DNA of 64,000 bases from Pseudomonas pohangensis (GCF_900105995.1 NZ_LT629785.1:3658001-3722000); one strand, 5' to 3'; counted from the first letter of the stretch, positions 51,513 through 60,628 are shown. Numbers and translations: made by a program. Notes: generated from the letters alone by a model not told the origin.

Positions 51513-53015
51513 TCAGTCGGGCTGTGTGCTGCCTGGCCGGTACTGCAGGGCTTCGGCCAGATGGCCGCGTTGAATGCTCGCGACACCTTCCAGATCGGCC
51601 AGCGTGCGTGACACCTTGAGGATCCGGTGCGCGGCGCGCAGCGACAGCCCCATGCGCTCGCAGGCGTTTTCCAGCCAGAGCTGATCGCTGCTGCCCAGCA
51701 AACAATGCTGGCGCAGGCCATCGAGATCGAGAAAGGCATTGGCACAGCCTTGCCGGCTGTATTGCCGCTGGCGCGCTGCGGCCACCCTGGCGGCACCCCG
51801 TGTGCTGCTGTCGAGTGCGTCAGGCTGGTGGTTCAGGGTGGTGGTTTCACGGGCAACCGTCAGGTGCAGGTCGATGCGGTCGAGCAAAGGTCCGGACAGC
51901 TTGCTGCGGTAACGCTGGATCTGCTCGGTGGTGCAGCGGCAGCGGCCACCGGGGTCGCCCAGATACCCGCAGGGACAGGGATTCATCGCGGCGACCAGCT
52001 GGAAGCGCGCCGGGAAACGCACCTTGTCATGGGCGCGGGCGATGACGATCTGGCCGCTTTCCAGCGGTTCGCGCAGCACTTCCAGCACCTTGCGGTCGAA
52101 TTCGGGCAATTCGTCGAGAAACAGCACCCCCATATGGGCCAGCGTTATTTCGCCAGGCCGTGGTTTGCTGCCGCCGCCAACCAGTGCCGGGCCGGAAGCG
52201 CTGTGGTGCGGTTGCCTGAAGGGCCGCTGCGGCCAGCGATCGAGCGGGATGTTGCTGGCCAGTGAGTGAATGGCCGCCACTTCGAGCGCTTCCTGCTCTT
52301 CCAGCGGTGGCAACAGTCCCGGCAGGCGACTGGCCAGCAGGGTCTTGCCGGTGCCGGGCGGGCCGCTGAGCAGCAGGTTGTGGGCGCCGGCGGCGGCAAT
52401 CAGCAACGCGCGCTTGGCCGCCTGCTGGCCCTGCACATCTGCCAGATCGGGATAGGGCTCGCTTAGCCGGGTCAGACCCTGCGGCTGATAGGGCTGGATC
52501 GGCGCAGTACCTGCGCAGTGCGCCGCCAGCTGCAGCAGGTGTTCGACGGCCAGAACCTGCAAGCCGGAAGCCAGACAGGCCTCTTCGGCATTTTCCTTCG
52601 GCACTACCAGGGTGCGTCCGCAGGTGCGCGCGGCCAATGCGGCAGCCAGTACGCCCTGCACCGGGCGGACTGTGCCGGACAGGGCCAGTTCACCGAGGCA
52701 TTCGAGCGACTCAAGACTGCTTGCCGGAAGCTGTCCGCTGGCGGCGAGAATGCCCAGGGCTATGGCCAGATCGAAGCGGCCACCATCCTTGGGCAGGTCG
52801 GCCGGGGCCAGATTGAGGGTGATACGGCGAGCGGGGAATTCGAAGCCGCAATTGAGGATCGCACTGCGCACGCGGTCCTTGCTTTCCTTGACTGCGGTTT
52901 CCGGCAAGCCGACCAGCGTCAGCGCGGGCAGGCCGTTGGCCAGATGCGCCTCGACGGTCACGGACGGTGCTTCCACGCCCACCAGGGCGCGGCTGTTGAC
53001 GATGGCCAGGGACAT
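51513..53015 (-). CDS. comM: YifB/ComM family Mg-chelatase-like AAA+ ATPase
   Basis: 500 residues from the ATG at 53015, which has AAGGAG five bases upstream; a GTG two codons earlier would clash with that site. N-terminal ChlI-like domain (MSLAIVNSRALVGVEAPSVTVE), Walker A GPPGTGKTLLASRL, Walker B FLDELPEFDRKVLEV and the Cys-rich PCPCGYLGDPGGRCRC. ComM is a hexameric helicase that promotes branch migration during natural transformation; the gene is present in many non-competent species too. Convergent with the RND pump and 33 bases downstream of ubiK. Confidence 0.96.
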   Translation of the reverse strand: MSLAIVNSRALVGVEAPSVTVEAHLANGLPALTLVGLPETAVKESKDRVRSAILNCGFEFPARRITLNLAPADLPKDGGRFDLAIALGILAASGQLPASSLESLECLGELALSGTVRPVQGVLAAALAARTCGRTLVVPKENAEEACLASGLQVLAVEHLLQLAAHCAGTAPIQPYQPQGLTRLSEPYPDLADVQGQQAAKRALLIAAAGAHNLLLSGPPGTGKTLLASRLPGLLPPLEEQEALEVAAIHSLASNIPLDRWPQRPFRQPHHSASGPALVGGGSKPRPGEITLAHMGVLFLDELPEFDRKVLEVLREPLESGQIVIARAHDKVRFPARFQLVAAMNPCPCGYLGDPGGRCRCTTEQIQRYRSKLSGPLLDRIDLHLTVARETTTLNHQPDALDSSTRGAARVAAARQRQYSRQGCANAFLDLDGLRQHCLLGSSDQLWLENACERMGLSLRAAHRILKVSRTLADLEGVASIQRGHLAEALQYRPGSTQPD

Positions 53016-53048
53016 GATCACTCCTTGATCGGTCCCGCCCGCAGGAAA

Positions 53049-53309
53049 CTAACTGGCGGGCGGATTAAGCCGGGCTTCCAGCTCGGCAACTTTGGCTTCG
53101 AGACTCTCCAGGCGGCTGCGGGTGCGCGCCAGCACGATCATCTGGCTGTCGAACTCATCCCGGCTGACCAGATCCAGCTTGCTGAACGCGCTTTGCAGCA
53201 GGGCTTTGAGTTGTGCCTCGATTTCGGCGTGCGGTAATGGCGTCTCGCCGTTGAACAGGCGTGAGGCGTGACCAGCCAGGGAGTCGAGCAGGGCTTTGGG
53301 CGGCAGCAT
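53049..53309 (-). CDS. ubiK: Ubiquinone biosynthesis accessory factor UbiK
   Basis: 86 residues; YqiC/BMFP family. A short amphipathic N-terminus (MLPPKALLDSLAGHAS) precedes a C-terminal coiled coil with SRDEFDSQMIVLARTRSRLESLEAKVAELE, by which it trimerises. It assists the soluble ubiquinone-synthesis complex with UbiJ. It lies ahead of comM on the same strand and is divergent from the nitrogen-control region of glnK. Confidence 0.95.
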   Translation of the reverse strand: MLPPKALLDSLAGHASRLFNGETPLPHAEIEAQLKALLQSAFSKLDLVSRDEFDSQMIVLARTRSRLESLEAKVAELEARLNPPAS

Positions 53310-53390
53310 GATGGGGGTTCCTTCGCGGTGAACGCCGGCAGTTTAGCATGCAGCCGCAGACGCTGTGGCTGCGAAGAGCTCCGGCACTTT

Positions 53391-53407
53391 TGCGCAATAA
53401 AGGTGCG
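53391..53407 (+). promoter_or_regulatory. glnK: Weaker second NtrC-like site
   Basis: TGCGCA-ATAAA-GGTGCG: the right half matches the NtrC half-site, the left half only partly. It is 24 bp upstream of the strong site, roughly two helical turns, so paired binding is possible. Confidence 0.45.
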
Positions 53408-53414
53408 CAATGAA

Positions 53415-53429
53415 GCACCAGAATGGTGC
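53415..53429 (+). promoter_or_regulatory. glnK: NtrC enhancer site
   Basis: GCACC-AGAAT-GGTGC, a perfect inverted repeat matching the core of the NtrC consensus TGCACC-N5-GGTGCA. It lies about 85 bp upstream of the sigma-54 -24 element, the usual enhancer distance. Confidence 0.85.
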
Positions 53430-53506
53430 GCAGGATATTGCCCAAAGGTGTGCGGAGCCATCTTGGTCTGAAACTATGATATTGAAAAATAACGATTTAT
53501 TAAAGT

Positions 53507-53522
53507 TGGCAAGCTATCTGCA
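53507..53522 (+). promoter_or_regulatory. glnK: Sigma-54 promoter of glnK-amtB
   Basis: TGGCAAGCTATCTGCA: GG (53508-53509) and GC (53520-53521) are exactly 10 bases apart, as the -24/-12 pair requires, with 14 of 16 positions compatible with TGGCACG-N4-TTGCA. The transcript would start near 53533, leaving a leader of about 180 bases. Confidence 0.8.
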
Positions 53523-53716
53523 ATGTTTCCGTCGACGCATGCACAGAGGCAGTTCAAGTGCATCAGAGCTGAAAGTTGATGCCTCCCTTGGAGAGGTTCA
53601 AGCCAGCAGTAGCCGGATCAGCTTGGTCCGGACAGTTACAAAAGACGGATACAGCGCATAGACTTGTTGCGGGTTTGTTACCTGGGGCAAGTCCACCAAA
53701 AACGGGAGAGAGCTAC

Positions 53717-54055
53717 ATGAAGTTAGTCACTGCGATTATCAAGCCGTTCAAACTGGATGACGTACGCGAGTCGTTGTCCGAGATCGGTGTGCAGGGCATT
53801 ACCGTTACCGAGGTCAAGGGATTTGGTCGGCAGAAAGGCCACACCGAGCTGTATCGCGGTGCGGAATATGTTGTCGACTTCCTGCCAAAAGTGAAGATCG
53901 ATGTGGCGATAGCCGATGATCAGCTGGATGCGGTCATCGAGGCGATCACCAAGGCAGCCAACACCGGCAAGATCGGTGACGGCAAGATCTTTGTGGTCAA
54001 TCTGGAACAGGCCATCCGTATTCGTACCGGCGAAACCGGTACCGACGCGGTTTAA
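53717..54055 (+). CDS. glnK: Nitrogen regulatory protein P-II (GlnK)
   Basis: 112 residues from the ATG at 53717 (MKLVTAIIKPFKLDDVR). PII signal protein that binds ATP/ADP and 2-oxoglutarate and is uridylylated by GlnD; Tyr51 is present in the T-loop (ELYRGAEYVVDF). GKIGDGKIFV and RIRTGETG are the other hallmarks. Encoded 34 bases upstream of amtB, the standard pairing in which GlnK plugs AmtB when ammonium rises. The sigma-54/NtrC region upstream implies induction in nitrogen shortage. Confidence 0.98.
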   Translation: MKLVTAIIKPFKLDDVRESLSEIGVQGITVTEVKGFGRQKGHTELYRGAEYVVDFLPKVKIDVAIADDQLDAVIEAITKAANTGKIGDGKIFVVNLEQAIRIRTGETGTDAV

Positions 54056-54089
54056 CCCCCAAACCCCCTAAAGCCCCAGGAGAAACACC

Positions 54090-55412
54090 ATGACTCTGCG
54101 CAAAATCGCAGGGCTAGGAGCCCTTTTGTCTTTCGTAATCCCAGGCATGGCCCTGGCTGACGAGGCTGCTCCGGTCCTCAACACGGGCGACACCGCCTGG
54201 ATGCTGGTCGCTTCACTACTTGTTCTATTCATGACCATTCCCGGTCTGGCACTGTTCTACGGCGGCATGGTGCGTTCGAAGAACCTGCTGTCGGTGCTGA
54301 TGCAGTGCTTCGCGATTACCTGTCTGATCAGCATTTTGTGGGTGATCTACGGCTACAGCATTGCTTTCGATACCACCGGTATGGAAGCCGGAGTAACCAA
54401 CTTCAGCTCCTTCATCGGCGGCCTCGACAAGGTTTTCCTCAGCGGTCTGACCGTTGACAGCCTGACCGCACTGGTCCCGGAAAGCGTGTTCGTGGTGTTC
54501 CAGATGACCTTCGCCATCATCACTCCGGCGCTGATCGTCGGTGCCTTCGCCGAGCGCATGAAGTTCTCCGCGATGCTGATCTTCATGGCCGTGTGGTTCA
54601 CCCTGGTCTATGCACCGATTGCCCACATGGTCTGGGCCGGTGACGGTGGCTTGCTGTGGGACTGGGGCGTACTGGACTTTGCCGGTGGCACCGTGGTGCA
54701 CATCAACGCCGGTATCGCGGGTCTGGTTGCCTGTCTGGTACTGGGCAAGCGCAAGGGCTTCCCGACCACCCCGATGGCACCGCATAACCTCGGTTATACC
54801 CTGGTGGGTGCGGCCATGCTCTGGGTCGGCTGGTTCGGTTTCAACGCCGGTTCTGCCCTGGCGGCTAACGGTACTGCGGGTATGGCCATGCTGGTAACCC
54901 AGATCGCCACTGCTGCTGCTGCGCTGGGCTGGATGGGCGCCGAGTGGCTGACCCATGGCAAGCCAAGTGCACTGGGTATTGCTTCGGGTGTTGTCGCAGG
55001 TCTGGTGGCGATTACCCCGGCAGCCGGTACGGCCGGCCCGATGGGTGCGATCGTGATCGGTCTGGCCTCCGGCGTCATCTGCTTCTTCTGTGCCACCAGC
55101 ATGAAGCGCAAGCTCGGCTATGACGACTCGCTGGATGCCTTCGGGGTGCATGGTGTTGGCGGTATCGTTGGTGCCTTGCTCACCGGTGTGTTTGCAGCAC
55201 CGGCCCTGGGCGGCTTTGGTGAAGTGACCGATATCGGCAGCCAGCTGTTCATCCAGTTCAAGGGTGTGGCCTTTACCGTGATCTACACCGGTGTGATTAC
55301 CTTCGTGATCCTCAAGGTGCTGGACATGCTGATGGGTCTGCGGGTTACCGAGGAAGACGAATCAGTCGGCCTGGACCTGTCCCTGCACAACGAGCGTGGC
55401 TACAACATGTAA
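54090..55412 (+). CDS. amtB: Ammonium transporter AmtB
   Basis: 440 residues. A signal peptide (LLSFVIPGMALA) is followed by eleven membrane helices. Ammonium transporter marks: WMLVASLLVLFMTIPGLALFYGG at the start, DFAGGTVVHINAGIAGLV with the first pore His, and DAFGVHGVGGIVGALLTGVF with the second. The C-terminal GlnK-binding tail ends ERGYNM. Co-transcribed with glnK. AGGAG stands before the ATG. Confidence 0.98.
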   Translation: MTLRKIAGLGALLSFVIPGMALADEAAPVLNTGDTAWMLVASLLVLFMTIPGLALFYGGMVRSKNLLSVLMQCFAITCLISILWVIYGYSIAFDTTGMEAGVTNFSSFIGGLDKVFLSGLTVDSLTALVPESVFVVFQMTFAIITPALIVGAFAERMKFSAMLIFMAVWFTLVYAPIAHMVWAGDGGLLWDWGVLDFAGGTVVHINAGIAGLVACLVLGKRKGFPTTPMAPHNLGYTLVGAAMLWVGWFGFNAGSALAANGTAGMAMLVTQIATAAAALGWMGAEWLTHGKPSALGIASGVVAGLVAITPAAGTAGPMGAIVIGLASGVICFFCATSMKRKLGYDDSLDAFGVHGVGGIVGALLTGVFAAPALGGFGEVTDIGSQLFIQFKGVAFTVIYTGVITFVILKVLDMLMGLRVTEEDESVGLDLSLHNERGYNM

Positions 55413-55450
55413 GGCTTTATCCGGGTCCGGTTTACCCCGGACTCGCTTGA

Positions 55451-55483
55451 AAAGGGCACCTTCGGGTGCCCTTTGTTTTTTTT
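55451..55483 (+). terminator. amtB: Terminator of glnK-amtB
   Basis: AAAGGGCACC-TTCG-GGTGCCCTTT followed by G and eight T residues; 38 bases after the amtB stop. Confidence 0.95.
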
Positions 55484-55659
55484 GGCGGCGCGCTAGAATG
55501 TGCGCCTGTCGCGATGAAGCAAAAATAACCTTGGTGTCGCCCTTGGCCGGCTTGCTTGCCGGTTATCGAGCAGAACCCCGGAATTTCTCCCGGTTGCATT
55601 CACTAGGCTGTGCGACTGAGCTATAAATAAACCGCTGTGGCAAGTTTTGAGGTAGAAAC

Positions 55660-56004
55660 ATGAGTGACGAAGAGCTCGAGCAGGACGACATCGAAAGTGT
55701 GGATGAGGATGATGGCGATGATCTGCCCGCCGATGACAGCGATGTAGATGCCGAAGATGACGATGACGAGGATGACAGCGACATCGCCGAGGCCGCTCCC
55801 AGAAGCAAAGGCAAGGCCAAGACCAAGGCGGTCACCGAAGAGGACATGCCTTCATTTGAAGCCAAACAGTCCGAACGTGATGCATTAGCCAAGGCGATGG
55901 AAGAGTTCCTTGCGCGTGGTGGCAAGGTGCAGGAAATCGATGCCAATGTGGTCGCTGATCCGCCCAAGAAGCCCGACAGCAAATATGGCAGCCGGCCTAT
56001 CTGA
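55660..56004 (+). CDS. sutA: RNA polymerase-associated regulator SutA
   Basis: 114 residues, very acidic at the N-terminus (runs of D/E such as DEDDGDDLPADDSDVDAEDD), then a basic linker (SKGKAKTKA), a short helix (AKQSERDALAKAMEEFLARG) and a conserved tail ending DPPKKPDSKYGSRPI. That tail and helix match Pseudomonas SutA, which binds RNA polymerase and raises expression of ribosomal and other housekeeping genes during slow growth. Flanked by terminators on both sides, so it forms its own unit. Confidence 0.92.
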   Translation: MSDEELEQDDIESVDEDDGDDLPADDSDVDAEDDDDEDDSDIAEAAPRSKGKAKTKAVTEEDMPSFEAKQSERDALAKAMEEFLARGGKVQEIDANVVADPPKKPDSKYGSRPI

Positions 56005-56016
56005 GCCCTGACCAAT

Positions 56017-56046
56017 AAAAAACCCGCCGATCAAGGCGGGTTTTTT
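56017..56046. terminator. sutA: Bidirectional terminator after sutA
   Basis: AAAAAACCCGCC-GATCAA-GGCGGGTTTTTT: symmetric, so it can stop transcripts from both sides (sutA, and the xerC-HAD row from the right). Confidence 0.93.
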
Positions 56047-56135
56047 ATTGCCTGAGCGGGCGATCAATACGTGGCCGAAAACTAGCAGGCCAGAGCAGGT
56101 GCTGATTCAGGCCCGGTCTCGTGAGTCAGCGAAAC

Positions 56136-56843
56136 TCAGGCACTGGCGCCTGCCAGGCGCTCCAGCACTGCGGGCAGCTCGGCCAGGCTGCGGATTTCCG
56201 CATGCGCCGGTTGCGCGCCGGTCCATGCCTTGCCCTGGGGGTTGAACCAGACTGCCCGTAATCCGGCGGATAGAGCGCCGGAAATATCATCGCCGGGGTG
56301 ATCGCCGATATGCACTGCCTGGTGCGCCAGCACGCCGGCAAGCTGCAGTGCTTCGTTGAAGGGTCGCGGGTCGGGCTTGCCGATGCCCAGCTGTTCTGCG
56401 CTCAAGGCAAACCGGAAATAATCGGCCAGGCCCAGGCGCCGCACATCGGCATTGCCGTTGGTGATAACGCCAAGGCAGTAGCGGTTGGTCAGGGTTTCCA
56501 GCGTTGCATGCACATCGGGGAACAGCTCGACCTGATGGCGGGCCTGCAGGAACACCTGAAAGCCCTGCTCGGCAAGTTGCGCTGCCTGCTGTTCGGCATA
56601 ACCGGCTTCGCGCAGGGCGATATCCAGAATACGCCGGCGCAGTTCGCTCAGGCGATGGCGCAAATCAGGCTCAAGCTGCATCAGGCGCCGGCGAATTTCC
56701 CACAGATGCTCGATGGGTATCGGTCCGAGCAGGGGCGCCTCTGCAGCCAGCCAGTCACGCAGCGCCGCCTCTGCGCCGTGCATGACCGGCGCCACGCTCC
56801 ACAGCGTGTCATCGAGGTCGAAAGTTACCAGTGCAATGCTCAT
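56136..56843 (-). CDS. yigB: HAD-family hydrolase, YigB type
   Basis: 235 residues. Motif I is FDLDDTLWSVAP with the nucleophilic Asp, motif II VITNGNA, motif III GKPDPRPF, and motif IV IGDHPGDD. E. coli YigB acts on FMN and some sugar phosphates. The ATG overlaps the xerC stop by four bases, the same pairing as in E. coli (dapF-yigA-xerC-yigB), so it is translated with xerC. Confidence 0.93.
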   Translation of the reverse strand: MSIALVTFDLDDTLWSVAPVMHGAEAALRDWLAAEAPLLGPIPIEHLWEIRRRLMQLEPDLRHRLSELRRRILDIALREAGYAEQQAAQLAEQGFQVFLQARHQVELFPDVHATLETLTNRYCLGVITNGNADVRRLGLADYFRFALSAEQLGIGKPDPRPFNEALQLAGVLAHQAVHIGDHPGDDISGALSAGLRAVWFNPQGKAWTGAQPAHAEIRSLAELPAVLERLAGASA

Positions 56844-57775
56844 GGGGTCTCGTCGATCGGTTGCGCGTCATGCGCTGGTGGGTTGCTGGCAGCCTGGCGT
56901 CGCGCGCGCGGGTGGGCGCTGTCATAGACCTTGGACAAATGCTGGAAATCCAGATGGGTATAGATCTGCGTCGTCGCGATATCCGCATGGCCGAGCAGTT
57001 CCTGCACCGCGCGCAGATCCTGGGAGGACTCGAGCATGTGGCTGGCAAAGCTGTGGCGCAGCATGTGCGGGTGCAGGTGCTGGCCCAGTTCACGGGCGCC
57101 GGCCTGGGCTACGCGCAGTTGCACGGCACGCGGACTCAGGCGGCGGCCCTGGCGGCTGATGAATACTGCGCTGTCCGCCGGGTTGGCCGTCTGCCGCAGT
57201 GGCAGCCAGTCGCGCAAGGCGCTGACGGCTTTGCGCCCGACCGGCAGCTCGCGGGTTTTCGCGCCTTTGCCGAGCACGCGCACCATGGCGCCAGCCAGGT
57301 CGAGTTCCTGCAGGTTAAGGCCGACCAGTTCCGACAGGCGCAGCCCGGAAGAGTAAAACAGTTCGAGTAAGGCCTGATCGCGGCGGGCGAGAAATTCATC
57401 CTCAACGCCACCATCGAGCAATTGCTGGGCGCGGTCCGCATCCAGCGCGCGTGGCAATTTGCGCGCACCCTTGGGTGGGCTCAGACCGTCGGCCGGGTCA
57501 TGCTGACAGAGGCCTTCGCGCAGCAGGTATTTGTACAGGCCGCGCACTGCCGAGAGCAATCGGGCCAGACTGCGTGCGGACTGGCCCTGCTGGTGCAGGC
57601 GGGCAATCATGCGCCGCAGGCGGGCAGTGTCCAGCGCTGCCCAGCCGCTCAGGTCGTCTTGCCTGCAGAGCGCCAGTACGCGCTGCAAGTCACGCCGGTA
57701 GGCGTCCAGGCTGTGCGCCGATAACTGGCGTTCATTGCGCAGGTGAGCCAGGTAGGAGTCAAGCTGGGTTTGCAT
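56840..57775 (-). CDS. xerC: Site-specific tyrosine recombinase XerC
   Basis: 311 residues. Works with XerD at dif to resolve chromosome dimers at division. An N-terminal SAM-like domain (LAHLRNERQLSAHSLDAYRRDL) precedes the catalytic domain with Arg in YSSGLRLSEL, the HMLRHSFASHML box and the nucleophile Tyr in TTQIYTHLD. It is chromosomal housekeeping, not a phage integrase. Flanked by the DUF484 gene upstream and yigB downstream. Confidence 0.97.
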   Translation of the reverse strand: MQTQLDSYLAHLRNERQLSAHSLDAYRRDLQRVLALCRQDDLSGWAALDTARLRRMIARLHQQGQSARSLARLLSAVRGLYKYLLREGLCQHDPADGLSPPKGARKLPRALDADRAQQLLDGGVEDEFLARRDQALLELFYSSGLRLSELVGLNLQELDLAGAMVRVLGKGAKTRELPVGRKAVSALRDWLPLRQTANPADSAVFISRQGRRLSPRAVQLRVAQAGARELGQHLHPHMLRHSFASHMLESSQDLRAVQELLGHADIATTQIYTHLDFQHLSKVYDSAHPRARRQAASNPPAHDAQPIDETP

Positions 57776-57822
57776 GCTGACGAACCTGCAGGTGCGGGAC
57801 GGCCGGGACGAGCTGCGTAACC

Positions 57823-58521
57823 TTAGCGCGCCGAGCGTAGTGGCGTGGCAAAGCGCGGCAGCACCCGTGCCAGCACTTCCGCAACATAACCGAGGAACAG
57901 GGTGCCGAGGGAGTTTTTGTAGTGCAGCGGATCAGGACTGCCGATCGCCAGCACGCCGTGCAGGCCCTGATGGGCCAGACTCACTACCGCAGCGGAACCA
58001 ACCTTGGCGCCTTCCTGCTTGCCGAACAGGAAGGTCAGTTCCTGTGGCCGCAGAATACCGCAGACGCTCTTGTTGCCGGATAGCAGGCCGCCAATCGCCT
58101 GATGGGCTTCTGCCAGGCTGGCCGAGCGGCCGACCCCGGTGGGGTTGTCGCTGAGCAGGATCAGGCTGACGAAGGGCACCTTGAACTCGTGGCGCAGACT
58201 GTCTTCAACGGCGCTGATCACCTCTTCCAGACTGGTCGCATCGAGCATGTCGAGTACCAGGCGGCGGGTCTTGTCGAACAGGCGGTCGTTATCGCGGGCA
58301 ACGTCCATCAGTTGCGACAGGCGATGACGCATTTCAATGTTGCGTTCACGCAGCAGCTTGACCTGCCGCTCGACCAGCGAGACCGCCGCGCCGGGCAGGT
58401 GTGGAATGCGCAAATCGGGAATCAGTTCGTCATGATCGGCGAAGAACTCCGGATGCAGGCGCAGGTAGGCTGCAACCGTTTCCGAGTCGAGAGGCACTGG
58501 TTCCTTGCGTTCTTCGGTCAT
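57823..58521 (-). CDS. DUF484 family protein (YigA-like), GAF-type fold
   Basis: 232 residues. DUF484 begins with VAAYLRLHPEFFADHDELIPDLRIPH and continues with a helical stretch (VERQVKLLRERNIEMRHRLSQL) and a GAF-like C-terminal half. The function is unknown; it is conserved between dapF and xerC in gammaproteobacteria, and the linkage suggests a minor role in cell-wall or division genes. Located 47 bases upstream of xerC and 12 bases after dapF on the same strand. Confidence 0.93.
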   Translation of the reverse strand: MTEERKEPVPLDSETVAAYLRLHPEFFADHDELIPDLRIPHLPGAAVSLVERQVKLLRERNIEMRHRLSQLMDVARDNDRLFDKTRRLVLDMLDATSLEEVISAVEDSLRHEFKVPFVSLILLSDNPTGVGRSASLAEAHQAIGGLLSGNKSVCGILRPQELTFLFGKQEGAKVGSAAVVSLAHQGLHGVLAIGSPDPLHYKNSLGTLFLGYVAEVLARVLPRFATPLRSAR

Positions 58522-58533
58522 GGCAATACTCGG

Positions 58534-59364
58534 CTAGAGGCGAATCTGTCCTTCGTAAACACGAACTGCAGGCCCGGTCATCATAACCGGCTCACCCGTT
58601 CCTGCCCACTCTATGCACAGCTTGCCGCCTGGAAGCTCCAGCTGCAACGGTGAATCCATCCAGTTCTGCCGAATCGCCGCCACTGCCGCCGCGCAGGCGC
58701 CGGTACCGCAGGCCTGGGTTTCGCCGGCGCCCCGCTCCCATACCCTGAGTCTGGCGTGCTGGCGGTCAAGCACCTGCAGAAAGCCGACGTTAACCTTCTG
58801 CGCAAAGCGCGCATGGGTTTCGATTTTCGGCCCGAGGGTCTTTACCGGAGCACTGTCCACGTCATCGACACGGATCACCGCGTGCGGATTGCCCATCGAC
58901 ACGGCGGCCAGCTCGATGCTTTGCCCTTCGACGTCGAGCGGGTAGCTCAGCGCCTCGCTGTCGGCGCTGAATGGAATCTCTGCCGGGTTCAGCCGTGGCG
59001 GGCCCATGTCCACAGTAACCTGCCCGTCGACGCGCATCTGCAGCTCGATGATGCCGCCGCGGGTTTCCACGCGGATACGCTTCTTCACGGTCAGCCGCTT
59101 GTCCAGCACGAAGCGGGCGAAGCAGCGCGCGCCATTGCCGCACTGTTCCACTTCGGAGCCATCGGCGTTGAAGATGCGGTAGCGGAAATCGACATCAGGA
59201 CTGTTGGGTGCTTCGACCAGCAGCAACTGGTCGAAGCCGATGCCGGTATGCCGGTCACCCCACTGTTTGGCGTGCTTGGACTGGATATGCGCCTGCTGAC
59301 TGATCAGGTCGATGACCATGAAGTCGTTGCCCAGGCCGTGCATCTTGGTAAAACGCAATAACAT
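58534..59364 (-). CDS. dapF: Diaminopimelate epimerase
   Basis: 276 residues from the ATG at 59364 (MLLRFTKMHGLGNDFMVID); the upstream extension overlaps lysA. Converts LL- to meso-diaminopimelate for lysine and peptidoglycan. The two active-site cysteines are in EQCGNGARCFARF and QACGTGACAAAV. It begins 4 bases after the lysA stop, so the last two lysine-pathway steps share a transcript. Confidence 0.98.
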   Translation of the reverse strand: MLLRFTKMHGLGNDFMVIDLISQQAHIQSKHAKQWGDRHTGIGFDQLLLVEAPNSPDVDFRYRIFNADGSEVEQCGNGARCFARFVLDKRLTVKKRIRVETRGGIIELQMRVDGQVTVDMGPPRLNPAEIPFSADSEALSYPLDVEGQSIELAAVSMGNPHAVIRVDDVDSAPVKTLGPKIETHARFAQKVNVGFLQVLDRQHARLRVWERGAGETQACGTGACAAAVAAIRQNWMDSPLQLELPGGKLCIEWAGTGEPVMMTGPAVRVYEGQIRL

Positions 59365-59368
59365 GGCG

Positions 59369-60628
59369 TTATCCCTGCCGGTCTGCTGGCAGCTGGCTTT
59401 CGGCGGCAAACAGCTCCTGCACCGTCTCGCGCCGGCGCACTTCGAACGCCTCGCCAGCATCCACCAGCACCTCGGCCGCCCGGCCGCGGGTGTTGTAGTT
59501 CGAGCTCATGACAAAACCATAGGCGCCCGCCGAGCAGACCGTCAGCAGGTCGCCCTCTGCCAGTACCAGTTCACGGTTCTTGGCGAGAAAGTCACCGGTT
59601 TCGCAGATCGGCCCGACGATATCGTAATTGCGGGCAGTGCCTTGACGCGGTTGTACCGCGAGTACGTCCATCCATGCCTGGTACAGCGCCGGCCGAATCA
59701 GGTCGTTCATTGCCGCATCGACGATGGCGAAATCCTTGTGTTCGGTGTGCTTGAGGTACTCGACGCGGGTAAGCAGTACTCCGGCATTGGCCACGATCGA
59801 GCGCCCCGGCTCGAACACCAGTGCCAGCTGGCGACTGCCAAGGCGTTCGCGTACGGCCTGGATATAGTCGCTGGCCAGGGGTGGCTGCTCGTCGCGGTAC
59901 TGCACGCCGAGACCGCCGCCCAGATCCAGATGCTGAATGCGGATACAGTGCGCTGCCAGACGGTCAATCAGTGCCAGCAGGCGGTCGAGGGCATCCAGAA
60001 ACGGCGGCAGAGTGGTCAGTTGCGAGCCGATATGGCAGTCCACGCCAATGACCTGCAGGTTCGGCAGGCTGGCAGCGCGCACATACACCGCTTCGGCATC
60101 GGCGATGGCGATACCGAACTTGTTTTCTTTCAGGCCGGTGGAAATATACGGGTGGGTGCCGGCATCCACATCGGGATTCACCCGCAAGGATACCGGCGCC
60201 TGCACGCCCAGTTCGGCGGCCACCAGTTGCAGGCGCTCCAGCTCGTCGCTGGATTCGACGTTGAAACAGTGCACGCCAATCTGCAGGGCACGGCGCATGT
60301 CGTCGCGGGTCTTGCCGACGCCGGAGAAGACGATCTTGCCAGGCTCGCCACCGGCAGCCAGCACGCGCTCCAGCTCGCCGCGGGAGACGATGTCGAAACC
60401 GGCACCCAGACGTGCCAGCAGATTCAGCACGCCGAGATTGGAGTTGGCCTTTACCGCAAAGCACACCAGATGCTCGATACCCTGCAGGGCGTCGGCATAG
60501 GCGCGGTATTGCTGTTCGATATGGGCGCGTGAATAGACGTAAGTAGGCGTGCCGAAACGCTCGGCAATAGCGGACAACGCCACGCCTTCCGCGAACAGCT
60601 CACCGCCGCGGTAGGTGAAAGCTTCCAT
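59369..60628 (-). CDS. lysA: Diaminopimelate decarboxylase
   Basis: 419 residues. PLP enzyme making L-lysine from meso-DAP. The PLP lysine is in CFAVKANSNLGVL, the metal/PLP region includes DCHIGSQ and FEPGRSIVANAGVLLT, and the end has CSAGAYGFVMSSNYN. It starts 9 bases after the lptM stop on the same strand and leads directly into dapF. Confidence 0.98.
   Translation of the reverse strand: MEAFTYRGGELFAEGVALSAIAERFGTPTYVYSRAHIEQQYRAYADALQGIEHLVCFAVKANSNLGVLNLLARLGAGFDIVSRGELERVLAAGGEPGKIVFSGVGKTRDDMRRALQIGVHCFNVESSDELERLQLVAAELGVQAPVSLRVNPDVDAGTHPYISTGLKENKFGIAIADAEAVYVRAASLPNLQVIGVDCHIGSQLTTLPPFLDALDRLLALIDRLAAHCIRIQHLDLGGGLGVQYRDEQPPLASDYIQAVRERLGSRQLALVFEPGRSIVANAGVLLTRVEYLKHTEHKDFAIVDAAMNDLIRPALYQAWMDVLAVQPRQGTARNYDIVGPICETGDFLAKNRELVLAEGDLLTVCSAGAYGFVMSSNYNTRGRAAEVLVDAGEAFEVRRRETVQELFAAESQLPADRQG

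Larger units (their letters stand above)
53310..53716 (+). promoter_or_regulatory. glnK: Nitrogen-control region upstream of glnK
   Basis: 407 bases holding an NtrC-type enhancer and a sigma-54 promoter (given separately). No gene lies in it; open frames here lack start signals. The left end must also hold the ubiK promoter. Confidence 0.8.

Noticed and set aside
56840..57775. XerC as a phage or integron integrase
   Set aside because: It sits in the conserved dapF-DUF484-xerC-yigB order and has the normal XerC length, so it is housekeeping.
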